A program made the position numbers and the translations under genes. Shown in pieces: positions 1-6,669 of a stretch of 10,009 nucleotides of DNA; the stretch's first letter is position 1, and every line of letters starts with the position of its first letter. This DNA comes from CAYTAP01 sp964435775. Its GTDB lineage: Bacteria; Planctomycetota; Phycisphaerae; Tepidisphaerales; Tepidisphaeraceae. The notes beneath the pieces were generated by a model. The model was not told where the DNA came from. It did not search any database and was given only the letters and a program-made list of their open reading frames with translations. The stretch is from positions 1 through 10,009 of the forward strand of contig CAYTAP010000132.1 of assembly GCA_964435775.1 (NCBI GenBank), in the 5' to 3' direction.

Positions 1-85
1 ACAGGTCTGCGAGTACGCCGACATGTGGCACCCAAGCGCGCGATTCAAACCTCATTCGTACAAGCGATGCCTTCACAGGCCACCG

Positions 86-2233
86 CTACTTTTTGTCCTT
101 CACCGGCCGATATTCAATGGCCCGCACATTCATATAATGATCCTTGGATTTGGGGTTCTTTTCAGCCAGAACCACGATCCGCACGGTGTGATGCCCCGGC
201 GTCAGCCCGCTCACCACATACCGAAACGGCCGGCCGCGATGCCGGTCATATTGATCGACAATTTCAACGGGCTTGTCGTCGATGAACACCTGAGACCGAC
301 CGGCATCGTCATACTTTTCTCCGATCCATCGCACGGCGTCCCCTTGAAACTCAAACTCCAGTTGCGCCCCCACCTCGCGCGTCACCAGGAGCGCGCCCTT
401 GGTCCATTTGCCCGTCAGTTTCAATTGATCGCCCACGATGGGCCGCCAGGTGTACGCCGGGTCCACATACAGGTAATAGGTTTTGCCGGCCGGGAACGCA
501 TACAGAGGACGCGCGACAATGTTTTCATGCCCGTCGAGACGAAACGTCAATGCCTCCGAAGCCGGCTTGAGCGACGCCGACAGATGATCGAAGTCGATCA
601 GATCGCCGGGCGGTCCGTCGGGGGAATCAAACGCCAGCACCGTCGGCCCATAGGTGATCGCCGTCGGAAAAGATGACGTTGAACACGCGGGGAAGCGGTT
701 GGCTTTCAGCGCCATCGGCAATTCAACCTCAACGACATCCCCATCCACCCACAATCGATCCACGCTCACCCACCCGCGGGCATCCACGGTCGCCGCCACT
801 TCCTTCCCGTTGACCTTGACGCGCATCGGCCCGCCCAGCCACGCGGGATTCCGCAGCTTCAACGCAAACTGCACCGGCTTTGACAACGAAACCGTCAATC
901 GCGTGGTGGATTCCTCCGGAAAATGCGTCCGCTGGCGAACGGTGATCTCGCTCCCCTCGTGCGTCCACTGACACGTCGATGGCGTGAATAGATTCACATA
1001 CAGCGCCTCATCGGAATGGAAATAAATCAGGTCCACGAAATCGGCCACCGCCTGGATGCGCGTCCCCGCACAGCATGGCCACTCCATCACGCTGTTGGCT
1101 TTGAATCCCCCATCGAGTGAGTAGTGGGAATAGTAGGTGACCCGTCCATCGGCGCTCATCGGCAGGCTTGCGCCGATCCCGTTGATCAAGAGCGCCTCGA
1201 TCCAGTCACCGAAGCGGGCTTCGCCGGTGAAGGCGATCAGGTATTTGCCGAGCTTGAACCCCGCCCAGGTTCCACACTGCGTTTCAAAAGATCGGTTTTC
1301 CGTATCCAAAGACTCAACGAGCTGCTTCTCGGGCAGCAGCCGTTCGCCGGGCCCGTAGCCGCCGGTCGCGTAATCCTGGTGCGTTTGCAGATAGTCGTAG
1401 GCGTGAACGATCGTCTGCAGATATCCCTCTTCTCCGCTGACCCGGTACGCCATCGCCGCGCTGGAAAACGTGTTGACGTGGCTGTATGCGTGATACTCGG
1501 CCTTGCGTTTGAGGATGTCCTTGTTCAGCCGGAACGTGTCCCAGTATTCGGGGTATTCCCACACTTTTCCAAAATCGCGGTAACGCACCTCGCCGGTGGC
1601 GAGATAAGCCCGGTATAGATTCTCACTCAGCGTGTACCACTCCTGCGCGGCGCCTGTTTTGGAACGGGCGCTGTAGGCGAAGCGTCGGCTGCGGTCGAGG
1701 TTTTTCTCGGCCCAGGTCGTGATCCGATCAAGATATTTCAAGGCATCGGGCGTGTGCGCGTACAGATGCGCATCGACGACCCCGCCCACCATTTTGTCAT
1801 AGATGTAATGAGGCGAATTGGGATGGCGCGAATAGAAAAAATATCCATCCGGTTCGATGCACTTGCCCCATCCCTCCACCAGCGCATCGACCTTCTTCTT
1901 CACCGCCGGATCGCCCGTCGCGGCATACAGCCGCGCCAAACCGGAGACCACCTGTCCGAAAACATGGAACTCATCTGCCTTGTACCACCCCCCAAGCTCC
2001 CCGCCCGGCGCTGGCAATCCATCACGCCGGCGAAAACCCTTCAAATAGCTGTCGTTGCTCACGCGCATATACGCGTCATGAACCTCCCGAGCCTGCTCGA
2101 GCAACGGACCTTCATCCAGCCGCACGCCTTGGTAATCGAATGGCCGGATCACTTCCCTTCCCGCCGGTTCGGGCGGGGCGGCGGCCGAAACATTCGCAAA
2201 CACCAGGATGAAAATGATCGCCAACCAACGCAT
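86..2233 (-). CDS. Secreted GH127/DUF1680-type glycoside hydrolase
   Basis: A 715-residue exported protein resembling the beta-L-arabinofuranosidase family (GH127, formerly DUF1680), which removes terminal arabinofuranose or related sugars from plant or algal glycans. The ATG at 2233 is chosen because it starts a hydrophobic signal peptide (MRWLAIIFILVF) ending in an Ala-rich cleavage region, and GGAG lies 10 nt upstream; the frame stays open to 2314 but that extension would bury the signal. An alpha-helical catalytic region spans roughly residues 40-400. GGYGPGE (291-297) matches the family's acid/base Glu motif. ETQC (317-320) and the CC pair at 387-388 match the Zn-ligand and nucleophile cysteines known from HypBA1, although E-x2-C replaces the usual E-x-C. 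A beta-sandwich follows, and residues about 610-715 look like a jelly-roll, carbohydrate-binding-type module. No sugar transporter or regulator is adjacent. Family assignment is firm; the substrate is unknown. Confidence 0.85.
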   Translation of the reverse strand: MRWLAIIFILVFANVSAAAPPEPAGREVIRPFDYQGVRLDEGPLLEQAREVHDAYMRVSNDSYLKGFRRRDGLPAPGGELGGWYKADEFHVFGQVVSGLARLYAATGDPAVKKKVDALVEGWGKCIEPDGYFFYSRHPNSPHYIYDKMVGGVVDAHLYAHTPDALKYLDRITTWAEKNLDRSRRFAYSARSKTGAAQEWYTLSENLYRAYLATGEVRYRDFGKVWEYPEYWDTFRLNKDILKRKAEYHAYSHVNTFSSAAMAYRVSGEEGYLQTIVHAYDYLQTHQDYATGGYGPGERLLPEKQLVESLDTENRSFETQCGTWAGFKLGKYLIAFTGEARFGDWIEALLINGIGASLPMSADGRVTYYSHYSLDGGFKANSVMEWPCCAGTRIQAVADFVDLIYFHSDEALYVNLFTPSTCQWTHEGSEITVRQRTHFPEESTTRLTVSLSKPVQFALKLRNPAWLGGPMRVKVNGKEVAATVDARGWVSVDRLWVDGDVVEVELPMALKANRFPACSTSSFPTAITYGPTVLAFDSPDGPPGDLIDFDHLSASLKPASEALTFRLDGHENIVARPLYAFPAGKTYYLYVDPAYTWRPIVGDQLKLTGKWTKGALLVTREVGAQLEFEFQGDAVRWIGEKYDDAGRSQVFIDDKPVEIVDQYDRHRGRPFRYVVSGLTPGHHTVRIVVLAEKNPKSKDHYMNVRAIEYRPVKDKK

Positions 2234-2264
2234 ATCAATGGTTCTCCATGACTTTGCACAACGC

Positions 2265-2291
2265 AAAAGAGCACGCCCGATCGGCGTGCTC
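2265..2291 (-). terminator. Hairpin terminator candidate after the acidic-protein gene
   Basis: A perfect 9-bp stem (GAGCACGCC / GGCGTGCTC, 5-nt loop) is followed on the minus strand by TTTTG. It sits 45 bp after the stop of the acidic-protein gene and 32 bp before the hydrolase start. The U-tract is short, so termination may be partial. I see no good promoter between the hairpin and the hydrolase, so read-through may supply that gene. Confidence 0.5.
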
Positions 2292-2335
2292 CTTGCAATG
2301 TCAATCCAACACATCGACGACCTTACCGGCCGATC

Positions 2336-2743
2336 TCAATCATCGTCGTCGTCGAAGTCATCTTCGTCGTCGTCGTCATCGTCATCGTAGTCGTCCTCAT
2401 CCTCGTCGTCGTCGTCATCATCGTCATCGTCATCGTCGAAGTCGTCGTCGTCATCGTCGAAGTCGTCGTCGTCCTCATCCTCGTCGTCGCCTTCGACTTC
2501 CTTCTCCTCCTCCTCATCCTCATCGTCTTCATCTTCATCGTCATCATCGGCCGCCCGACGCCGCGCGCCGCTGGGCGCCAGCGACGGGTCGATCCAGTCT
2601 CCGGCCTCCCCAAAGCCGCGGAAAGACCGCGCAGGCGCTTCTTCCAGGACGCCGCCCAGCACGTCCAGAAGAACCGTGTCGACATCCGCGCCGCTGACTC
2701 GCTCCATCACCAATAGACCGCTGCGTGCTGTTTCGCTTCTCAT
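2336..2743 (-). CDS. Hypothetical protein with a 70-residue poly-Asp/Glu C-terminal tail
   Basis: The product is 135 residues if it starts at 2743, or 123 residues from the in-frame ATG at 2707. Neither start has a convincing Shine-Dalgarno. The first 65 residues look like an ordinary soluble segment with a short amphipathic stretch (VDTVLLDVLGGVLEEA), and I recognise no family. From residue 66 to the end, 63 of 70 residues are Asp or Glu. The exceptions are one K, V and G in the first part and four aromatics (F95, F102, Y119, F130) spaced through the Asp runs. There is no signal peptide or membrane segment. Such tails can bind divalent cations or basic partners such as nucleic-acid-binding proteins; that is inference. 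The frame is probably real because it begins with non-repetitive sequence and ends in a stop exactly where the repeat ends. Confidence 0.6.
   Translation of the reverse strand: MRSETARSGLLVMERVSGADVDTVLLDVLGGVLEEAPARSFRGFGEAGDWIDPSLAPSGARRRAADDDDEDEDDEDEEEEKEVEGDDEDEDDDDFDDDDDDFDDDDDDDDDDDEDEDDYDDDDDDDEDDFDDDDD
2339..2548 (-). repeat. GAY trinucleotide repeat tract encoding the acidic tail
   Basis: About 210 bp of almost pure GAC/GAT/GAG codons on the minus strand, reading as tcg/tca/tcc triplets on the plus strand. The GAC and GAT mix is irregular, so this is a degenerate rather than perfect microsatellite. It is nevertheless prone to in-frame length change by slippage, which would alter tail length without breaking the protein. 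Confidence 0.85.
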
Positions 2744-2830
2744 GGCATCGTCCGAAAAAAGGTCCCGCTACCGATCCTCCCCCACCGCCGCGCGGCGATG
2801 GGGCAATTGATCCCGCTGCTTCCGGCGCGT

Positions 2831-2859
2831 AAGAAACCGCAAGCCGCCTGTCCTGTCAA
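2831..2859 (-). promoter_or_regulatory. Possible promoter for the acidic-protein gene
   Basis: A perfect TTGACA (minus strand, 2854-2859) is followed after 17 bp by TTTCTT (2831-2836), a poor -10 match. The position, about 90 bp before the 2743 start, is reasonable, but the -10 makes this tentative. Confidence 0.3.
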
Positions 2860-2970
2860 CCTTGATTTCAAAAATTCCATCCCGTTCGAGGCGGCTCTCG
2901 CCCTTCCAGCGCCAAGCGGCGGTATTGAACCGATCCGCCCCCCGCGCGTCAAGCGCAATTGCACCAACGA

Positions 2971-3057
2971 ATTTTCGATTGTTGATTTTTGATTTTCAAT
3001 TGAAAAGCAGGGCGTATTCCTTTCGCAATCGAAAATCCCCAATCAAAAATCGAAAAG
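2971..3057. repeat. AT-rich inverted repeat immediately downstream of copA
   Basis: Left arm 2971-3006 and right arm 3021-3057 are near reverse complements: both read TTTTCGATTgTTGATT... GATTTTCaATTG with few differences. A 14-nt loop separates them. Each arm is itself built of GATTTT/GATTG units. In translation it gives peptides of the type IENQKSTIEN, which I recall as spurious frames in planctomycete annotations. It lies 13 bp after the copA stop, so it could also act as a transcript-end hairpin. Confidence 0.7.
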
Positions 3058-3069
3058 CTCTTCCCCCTT

Positions 3070-5448
3070 TCATCCCTGGTCATGCCTCCGAAGGCGCAGC
3101 GCGTTGCCCAGCACGCTCAGGTCGCTCAGCGCCATCGCCGCCGCCGCAATCAGCGGATTGAGCAATCCAAACGCCGCCAGCGGAATCGCGATCACGTTGT
3201 ACGCGAACGCCAGGAAAAGGTTCTGCCGGATGATCCGCATCGTCGCCCGCGACAATCGGATCGCCGCCGCGACGCCCGTCAGCGAGCCGCTGACCAGCAC
3301 GATATCCCCCGCCTCCTTGGCGATGTCCGACCCCGTCCCGATGGCGATTCCCAGGTCCGCCTGCGCCAGCGCCGGCGCATCATTGACCCCATCCCCCACC
3401 ATCGCCACCGGCGTCCTGCCCGCCGGCTGGGCATCCGGACCCTGAAGCTCACGGATCGTCCGCGCCTTTTCACCCGGCTTCACCTCCGCGCGAACGTCGT
3501 CAATCCCCACGCGCCGGGCAATCGCCTCGGCCGTCGCGCGATTGTCACCCGACAAGAGCACCGTCCGCAGCCCCATCCCATGCAGCGCGGCAATCGCCTC
3601 CTGCGAATCGGCCTTCAACGGGTCCGACAGATAAATCGTCCCCAGCGGTGCGACGCGCTCCCCGCGCTGTTCCGCCAGGTGAATCACCGTATGTCCCGCC
3701 TCCGGACGCCGATCCAATCCATTCCCTTCCTCCAGCGACAAATACTCCCTCTGCGCCGGAAGCGCCGCATCCTTCCCAAACCCATGCTTGACGAGCAGCG
3801 ACAGGCTCCCGGCCAGCAGCTTCCGCCCCTCCACCTCCGCAACCAGCCCGTACCCCGGCTCATTGGTGAACGAGGTGGGTTCGGCCAGCTTCAACTGTTC
3901 CTCGCGCGATGACGCCACCACCGACTGCGCCAACGGATGCTCGCTGAACTGCTCGGCCGACGCCGCCAGGCGCAGAAGCTCCCGTGGATCGATTTCACCC
4001 AGCGCCGCAATGCCCACGACCGCTGGCTTCCCCGCGGTGATCGTGCCCGTCTTGTCCAACACGACCGTCGCAATCGCCTCGGCTTTCTGAATCGCGTCAA
4101 TGTCACGCAGCAGGATGCCGCGCCGCGCCCCGGCGCCCGTCCCCACCATGATCGCCGCCGGAACCGCCAGCCCCAGCGCGCACGGACAGGCGATGATGAG
4201 CACCGAGCAGACCGCGTTGGCGATGTGGCCCCACGTCATCCCCGCGCTCCAGCCGTGCGTCACCGCCCACACATACCAGCCGACGCCCGTCACGAGCGCC
4301 ACCGCCAATACCGCCGGCACGAACACCGCCGCGATCCGATCCGCCAGTTGCTGCACCGGCGGCTTGTCGCTTTGAGCGCGCTCCACCAGCTTCACAATCT
4401 GCGCCAGCGCCGTATCCGCGCCCACCTTCGTGATCCGCACCGTCAACCGGCCATCCCGGTTCACCGTGCCGCCGATCACCGTATCGCCGGCGCGGCGCAT
4501 CACGGGAATCGGCTCACCCGTCAGCATCGATTCATCGACATTCGATTCCCCTTCCGTCACCACGCCGTCAATCGGCACCCGGTCTCCCGGCCGAACACGC
4601 ACGCGATCGCCGACCTGCAATTCCGCCACCGGCGTCTCATGCGCCTCGTTCAGATCATCTAGCCGCAGCGCCACCTGCGGCGAGAGGTTCAGCAACTCCC
4701 GCACCGCACCGCCGGCCTTGTCCCGTGCCCGCGCTTCCAGCCAGTGTCCGGCGCTGATCAATGCGAGCAACCCCGTCGCTTCCATGAAATACAGATGCGG
4801 CAGCTCAGCCCACGCCCCGGCCAAATATCCGAAGAAAGCCACCGCGCTGTAGGCATATGCCACCGTCGCGCCCAGCGAGATGAGCGTGTCCATGTTGCTG
4901 GTCAACCGCCTGGCCGCGCCCCAGGCGCTGCGATAGAAGGCGCTGCCCACATAGACGATCGCGATCGTGGACGTGCCCAGCGTCACCCAGTTCATCCAGA
5001 AGTGTTCCGTCCCCATGCCGCCACTCATTCCCCCGTGCGGCATCGTGACGTACAAAATCCAGTGGAGCAGTTCGAACGGCAACCAGAGCACAAAGCCCAC
5101 GATGGCCCGCCGACTCCATGCCCGCGCATGTTCCTGTTGATGCTCGTGGCGTTTGCGCTCTGCGTCGGCCGCCGATGCTCCGGTCGCTTCCGGCGTCGCG
5201 GGATACCCCGCCTTCGTCACCGCCGCCGCAATCGCCTCCGGGGTCGCCTTCGTCGCATCAAACCGCACCGTGGCCCGACCCCGCGCCAGGTTGACGCTGC
5301 ATGCCTCCACCCCGCTCACCCCTTCGATCGCCTTGCTCACATGGGAGACGCAACTGGCGCAGTCCATCCCATTGATGCTCAAGGCAAGTTCCGTCCCGCC
5401 GCCCGCAGGATCCAGTTCCGCCGCCGAACGTCCAATTTGTGTTGTCAT
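3070..5448 (-). CDS. copA: Cu(I)-exporting P1B-type ATPase CopA
   Basis: A 792-residue inner-membrane ATPase that pumps Cu(I) out of the cytoplasm. The ATG at 5448 is preferred because GAAGG lies 5 nt upstream; the longer frame begins at TTG 5460 and overlaps that site. Domains in order are one HMA domain with GMDCASC (Cys 30 and 33), a His-rich linker (about 101-107), membrane helices, the actuator TGE (310-312), the CPC transport motif (421-423), the DKTGT phosphorylation site (Asp465), nucleotide-binding SEHP (His504), and GDGVND (685-690). The seventh helix has the CopA-type N-x6-YN-x4-P signature (YN at 750-751). The eighth has M772 but MALSD where many CopA proteins have M-x2-SS. The first extracytoplasmic loop is Met/His-rich (MPHGGMSGGMG). 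It lies downstream of csoR, 235 bp away, and is probably co-regulated. Function is confident; copper rather than silver is inferred from the signatures and csoR. Confidence 0.95.
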   Translation of the reverse strand: MTTQIGRSAAELDPAGGGTELALSINGMDCASCVSHVSKAIEGVSGVEACSVNLARGRATVRFDATKATPEAIAAAVTKAGYPATPEATGASAADAERKRHEHQQEHARAWSRRAIVGFVLWLPFELLHWILYVTMPHGGMSGGMGTEHFWMNWVTLGTSTIAIVYVGSAFYRSAWGAARRLTSNMDTLISLGATVAYAYSAVAFFGYLAGAWAELPHLYFMEATGLLALISAGHWLEARARDKAGGAVRELLNLSPQVALRLDDLNEAHETPVAELQVGDRVRVRPGDRVPIDGVVTEGESNVDESMLTGEPIPVMRRAGDTVIGGTVNRDGRLTVRITKVGADTALAQIVKLVERAQSDKPPVQQLADRIAAVFVPAVLAVALVTGVGWYVWAVTHGWSAGMTWGHIANAVCSVLIIACPCALGLAVPAAIMVGTGAGARRGILLRDIDAIQKAEAIATVVLDKTGTITAGKPAVVGIAALGEIDPRELLRLAASAEQFSEHPLAQSVVASSREEQLKLAEPTSFTNEPGYGLVAEVEGRKLLAGSLSLLVKHGFGKDAALPAQREYLSLEEGNGLDRRPEAGHTVIHLAEQRGERVAPLGTIYLSDPLKADSQEAIAALHGMGLRTVLLSGDNRATAEAIARRVGIDDVRAEVKPGEKARTIRELQGPDAQPAGRTPVAMVGDGVNDAPALAQADLGIAIGTGSDIAKEAGDIVLVSGSLTGVAAAIRLSRATMRIIRQNLFLAFAYNVIAIPLAAFGLLNPLIAAAAMALSDLSVLGNALRLRRHDQG

Positions 5449-5524
5449 CGAAGCCTTCAATCTATCCGCCGACAGTCAATCGCTTCCAAATACCCGCCAA
5501 TGAGCTTCAACCTCCGCCCTCTTA

Positions 5525-5623
5525 CTCCCTCCCCCGGTACTCCGGGGGAGGGTTGGGGAGGGGGTTCCTCCACATCAAGCAAAGACCCCCTCCCTGCCCT
5601 CCCCCGGAGTACCGAGGGAGGGG
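5525..5623. repeat. GC-rich paired hairpins forming a large inverted repeat between csoR and copA
   Basis: Two similar palindromes face each other. The left (5528-5551) is CCTCCCCCGG-TACT-CCGGGGGAGG, a perfect 10-bp stem. The right (5598-5621) has the same stem with one mismatch. The flanking GGGAGGGGGTT / GACCCCCTCCC segments are also complementary, so the whole unit is an inverted repeat with arms of about 40 bp and a short central loop. It gives translated phrases like PSPGTPGEG, which I recall as common spurious frames in several phyla, so a dispersed family is likely. Confidence 0.75.
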
Positions 5624-5683
5624 AGCAGAGCGAAAAGCAAAGAGCCCGCGTGCCAGAGCCATGATTTCGTATCCCGCGCCAGA

Positions 5684-5974
5684 TCACTTCAAAAACCGCG
5701 ACAGCGACAGCCGCAACTCCCCCAGCACCTCATCCATGGTCTGTGTCTTGGCGCACCCATGCGCCGTTTCCCCGGCATGACCGGCCACGCACGTCTCCAC
5801 ATGGTTGGTGAGCAATTCCACGCCCAGAGCGTCAATCGCCGAACGAATCGCCGCCACCTGCGTGAGAATGTCCACGCAGTACCTGTCCTCCGCGACCATC
5901 TTCTGCAACCCCGTCACCTGCCCGGCGATCCGACTCAGCCGATTCTCAATTTTCGCCCGCTTCAATTTTTCCAT
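5684..5974 (-). CDS. csoR: CsoR-family copper-sensing transcriptional repressor
   Basis: A 96-residue all-helical DNA-binding repressor of the CsoR/RcnR/FrmR family (DUF156). The ATG at 5974 is chosen because GGAG lies 6 nt upstream; a TTG-initiated extension to 5992 lacks this. The N-terminal segment RLSRIAGQVTGLQKMV is the family's first helix. The copper fingerprint is complete: Cys33, His58 and Cys62, with spacings of 25 and 4 residues identical to the Cys36-His61-Cys65 site of Mycobacterium CsoR. The pattern argues for Cu(I) rather than nickel or formaldehyde sensing. The tail carries extra potential ligands (His66, His73, Cys75). In the family, Cu(I) binding releases the tetramer from DNA. 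A CsoR-type operator sits 52 bp before the start, so autoregulation is expected, with copA as the downstream effector. Confidence 0.93.
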   Translation of the reverse strand: MEKLKRAKIENRLSRIAGQVTGLQKMVAEDRYCVDILTQVAAIRSAIDALGVELLTNHVETCVAGHAGETAHGCAKTQTMDEVLGELRLSLSRFLK

Positions 5975-6020
5975 CACACACTCCGCGATCAAGCCGCGCC
6001 CATCTCATTGCGATCATCGA

Positions 6021-6049
6021 ATCATATACCCTATGGGGGTATTCGTCCA
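6021..6049 (-). promoter_or_regulatory. Promoter of csoR(-copA)
   Basis: On the minus strand TGGACG (6044-6049, 4 of 6 to the -35 consensus) and TATGAT (6021-6026, 5 of 6 to the -10 consensus) are separated by exactly 17 bp. Transcription would start near 6014, giving a leader of about 40 nt before the csoR ATG. The operator overlaps it completely. Confidence 0.65.
6026..6042. promoter_or_regulatory. CsoR operator
   Basis: ATACCC-TAT-GGGGGTAT is a pseudo-palindrome matching the known CsoR-box pattern, TACCC and GGGTA halves around a short centre. It occupies the -35/-10 spacer of the csoR promoter, so bound repressor would block RNA polymerase. No second copy is visible directly before copA, which favours control of copA through the csoR transcript. 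Confidence 0.85.
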
Positions 6050-6054
6050 GACCC

Positions 6055-6082
6055 CAAAAAAGCGGCCCTGGTCAGGCCGCTT
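6055..6082 (-). terminator. Intrinsic terminator upstream of the csoR promoter
   Basis: On the minus strand AAGCGGCC and GGCCGCTT form an 8-bp stem (6060-6082, 7-nt loop) followed by an unbroken T run and GGGG. The run ends 5 bp before the csoR -35. It would stop transcripts arriving from the YHS-like gene and so protect the copper-responsive promoter from read-through. Confidence 0.75.
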
Positions 6083-6160
6083 CGTTCAAGTTCGCTACCA
6101 CTTTTATCGGCGTCGCCGACTCTCCCCGATGAGCCGCCAGCCAGGACTTCCCATCAGCGC

Positions 6161-6271
6161 AAACGCATTTGGATTAAAAGACCTGTCGTAGGGGCGGCTT
6201 CAGCCGCCGCATTAGGCCAATACGGCGGCTGAAGCCGCCCCTACCAAAGCTCTCGAAGGTCAAATGCGTTT
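6161..6271. repeat. 111-bp nested inverted repeat
   Basis: The inner arms are a perfect 22-bp inverted repeat (6188-6209 and 6223-6244; begins GTAGGGGCGGCTTCAGCC) around a 13-nt loop. The outer arms are a perfect 11-bp inverted repeat, AAACGCATTTG (6161-6171) and CAAATGCGTTT (6261-6271). Outer and inner arms are separated by exactly 16 bp on both sides. An imperfect direct repeat (CCAGGACTTCCCATCA at 6141-6156, CCTGGACATCCCATTA at 6273-6288) flanks the unit. It resembles a non-coding dispersed or miniature element. Confidence 0.75.
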
Positions 6272-6285
6272 CCCTGGACATCCCA

Positions 6286-6579
6286 TTACTTCATTTTCGA
6301 CAAGTACTTATCGGGATCCTTCTTGAAATCCTTGATACAGTCCTTGCAGCAGAAACCGATCTTAATTCCCTTGTACATGATCGTTAGGGTCGGATCGATT
6401 TCCTCATCATGTTCAACGGGGCAGAAGTTATTCACCGGCGGGGCATCGGCATCGGCGTCAGCTTCGGCTGACGGCTGCGTGGCTGGCTGCGTTGTCGCCG
6501 TCGGCCTAGTCGCCGGCCCATCGGCCGACCATGCCACACCACACATCAACAACAGCGCACCGAGGATCACCCGCGCCAT
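6286..6579 (-). CDS. Small exported YHS/TRASH-like metal-binding protein
   Basis: A 97-residue protein with a signal peptide (about residues 1-19, MARVILGALLLM...AWSA) and a Thr/Pro/Gln/Ala-rich linker (22-48) that should place the C-terminal domain outside the cytoplasmic membrane. That domain (52-97) has FCPVEHDEEIDPT...YKG.KIGFCCKDC..DF, with Cys53, Cys77, Cys78 and Cys81. This is the pattern of YHS/TRASH-type heavy-metal-binding modules. The ATG has GGAG 7 nt upstream. The preceding LLMC is a poor lipobox, so I do not call a lipoprotein. It lies 90 bp after the ferredoxin gene on the same strand and just upstream of the csoR-copA unit, so a periplasmic copper-binding role is a reasonable inference, not shown. 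A terminator lies between it and csoR, so it is probably not in that transcript. Confidence 0.82.
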   Translation of the reverse strand: MARVILGALLLMCGVAWSADGPATRPTATTQPATQPSAEADADADAPPVNNFCPVEHDEEIDPTLTIMYKGIKIGFCCKDCIKDFKKDPDKYLSKMK

Positions 6580-6669
6580 GGCACAACTCCATTGTAGAAC
6601 TGGAATTAAACAGCAAGCCGTCGGACAGGCGCGCCAAGTCGTGCCACCATACCCGTCGCGACACGAGCG

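Larger units (their letters stand above)
2744..3069. other. Gene-free stretch between the acidic-protein gene and copA
   Basis: This 326-bp interval holds no frame I would call a gene; an open minus frame (2740-3042) is only translated repeat. It contains the AT-rich inverted repeat (2971-3057), a weak promoter candidate (2831-2859), and a GC-rich 24-bp palindrome at 2780-2803. The palindrome has CCCCA / TGGGG outer arms around CGCCGCGCGGCG, and would form a hairpin in the 5' leader of the acidic-protein mRNA. Confidence 0.6.

Noticed and set aside
2234..2314. 27-codon N-terminal extension of the GH127-like protein
   Set aside because: It would place a polar segment before a clear signal peptide and runs through the terminator hairpin; the ATG at 2233 has its own GGAG.
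2740..3042. 100-codon minus-strand frame before the acidic-protein gene
   Set aside because: Its start is the translated AT-rich inverted repeat, it has no Shine-Dalgarno, and the remainder has no recognisable domain.
3082..5664. Several long plus-strand frames opposite copA
   Set aside because: They are Arg/Pro/His-rich shadows produced by high GC codon bias; copA on the other strand has every catalytic motif.
5525..6271. CRISPR array or IS element suggested by repeated palindromes
   Set aside because: There are no regularly spaced identical repeats with unique spacers and no transposase frame; these are isolated inverted repeats.
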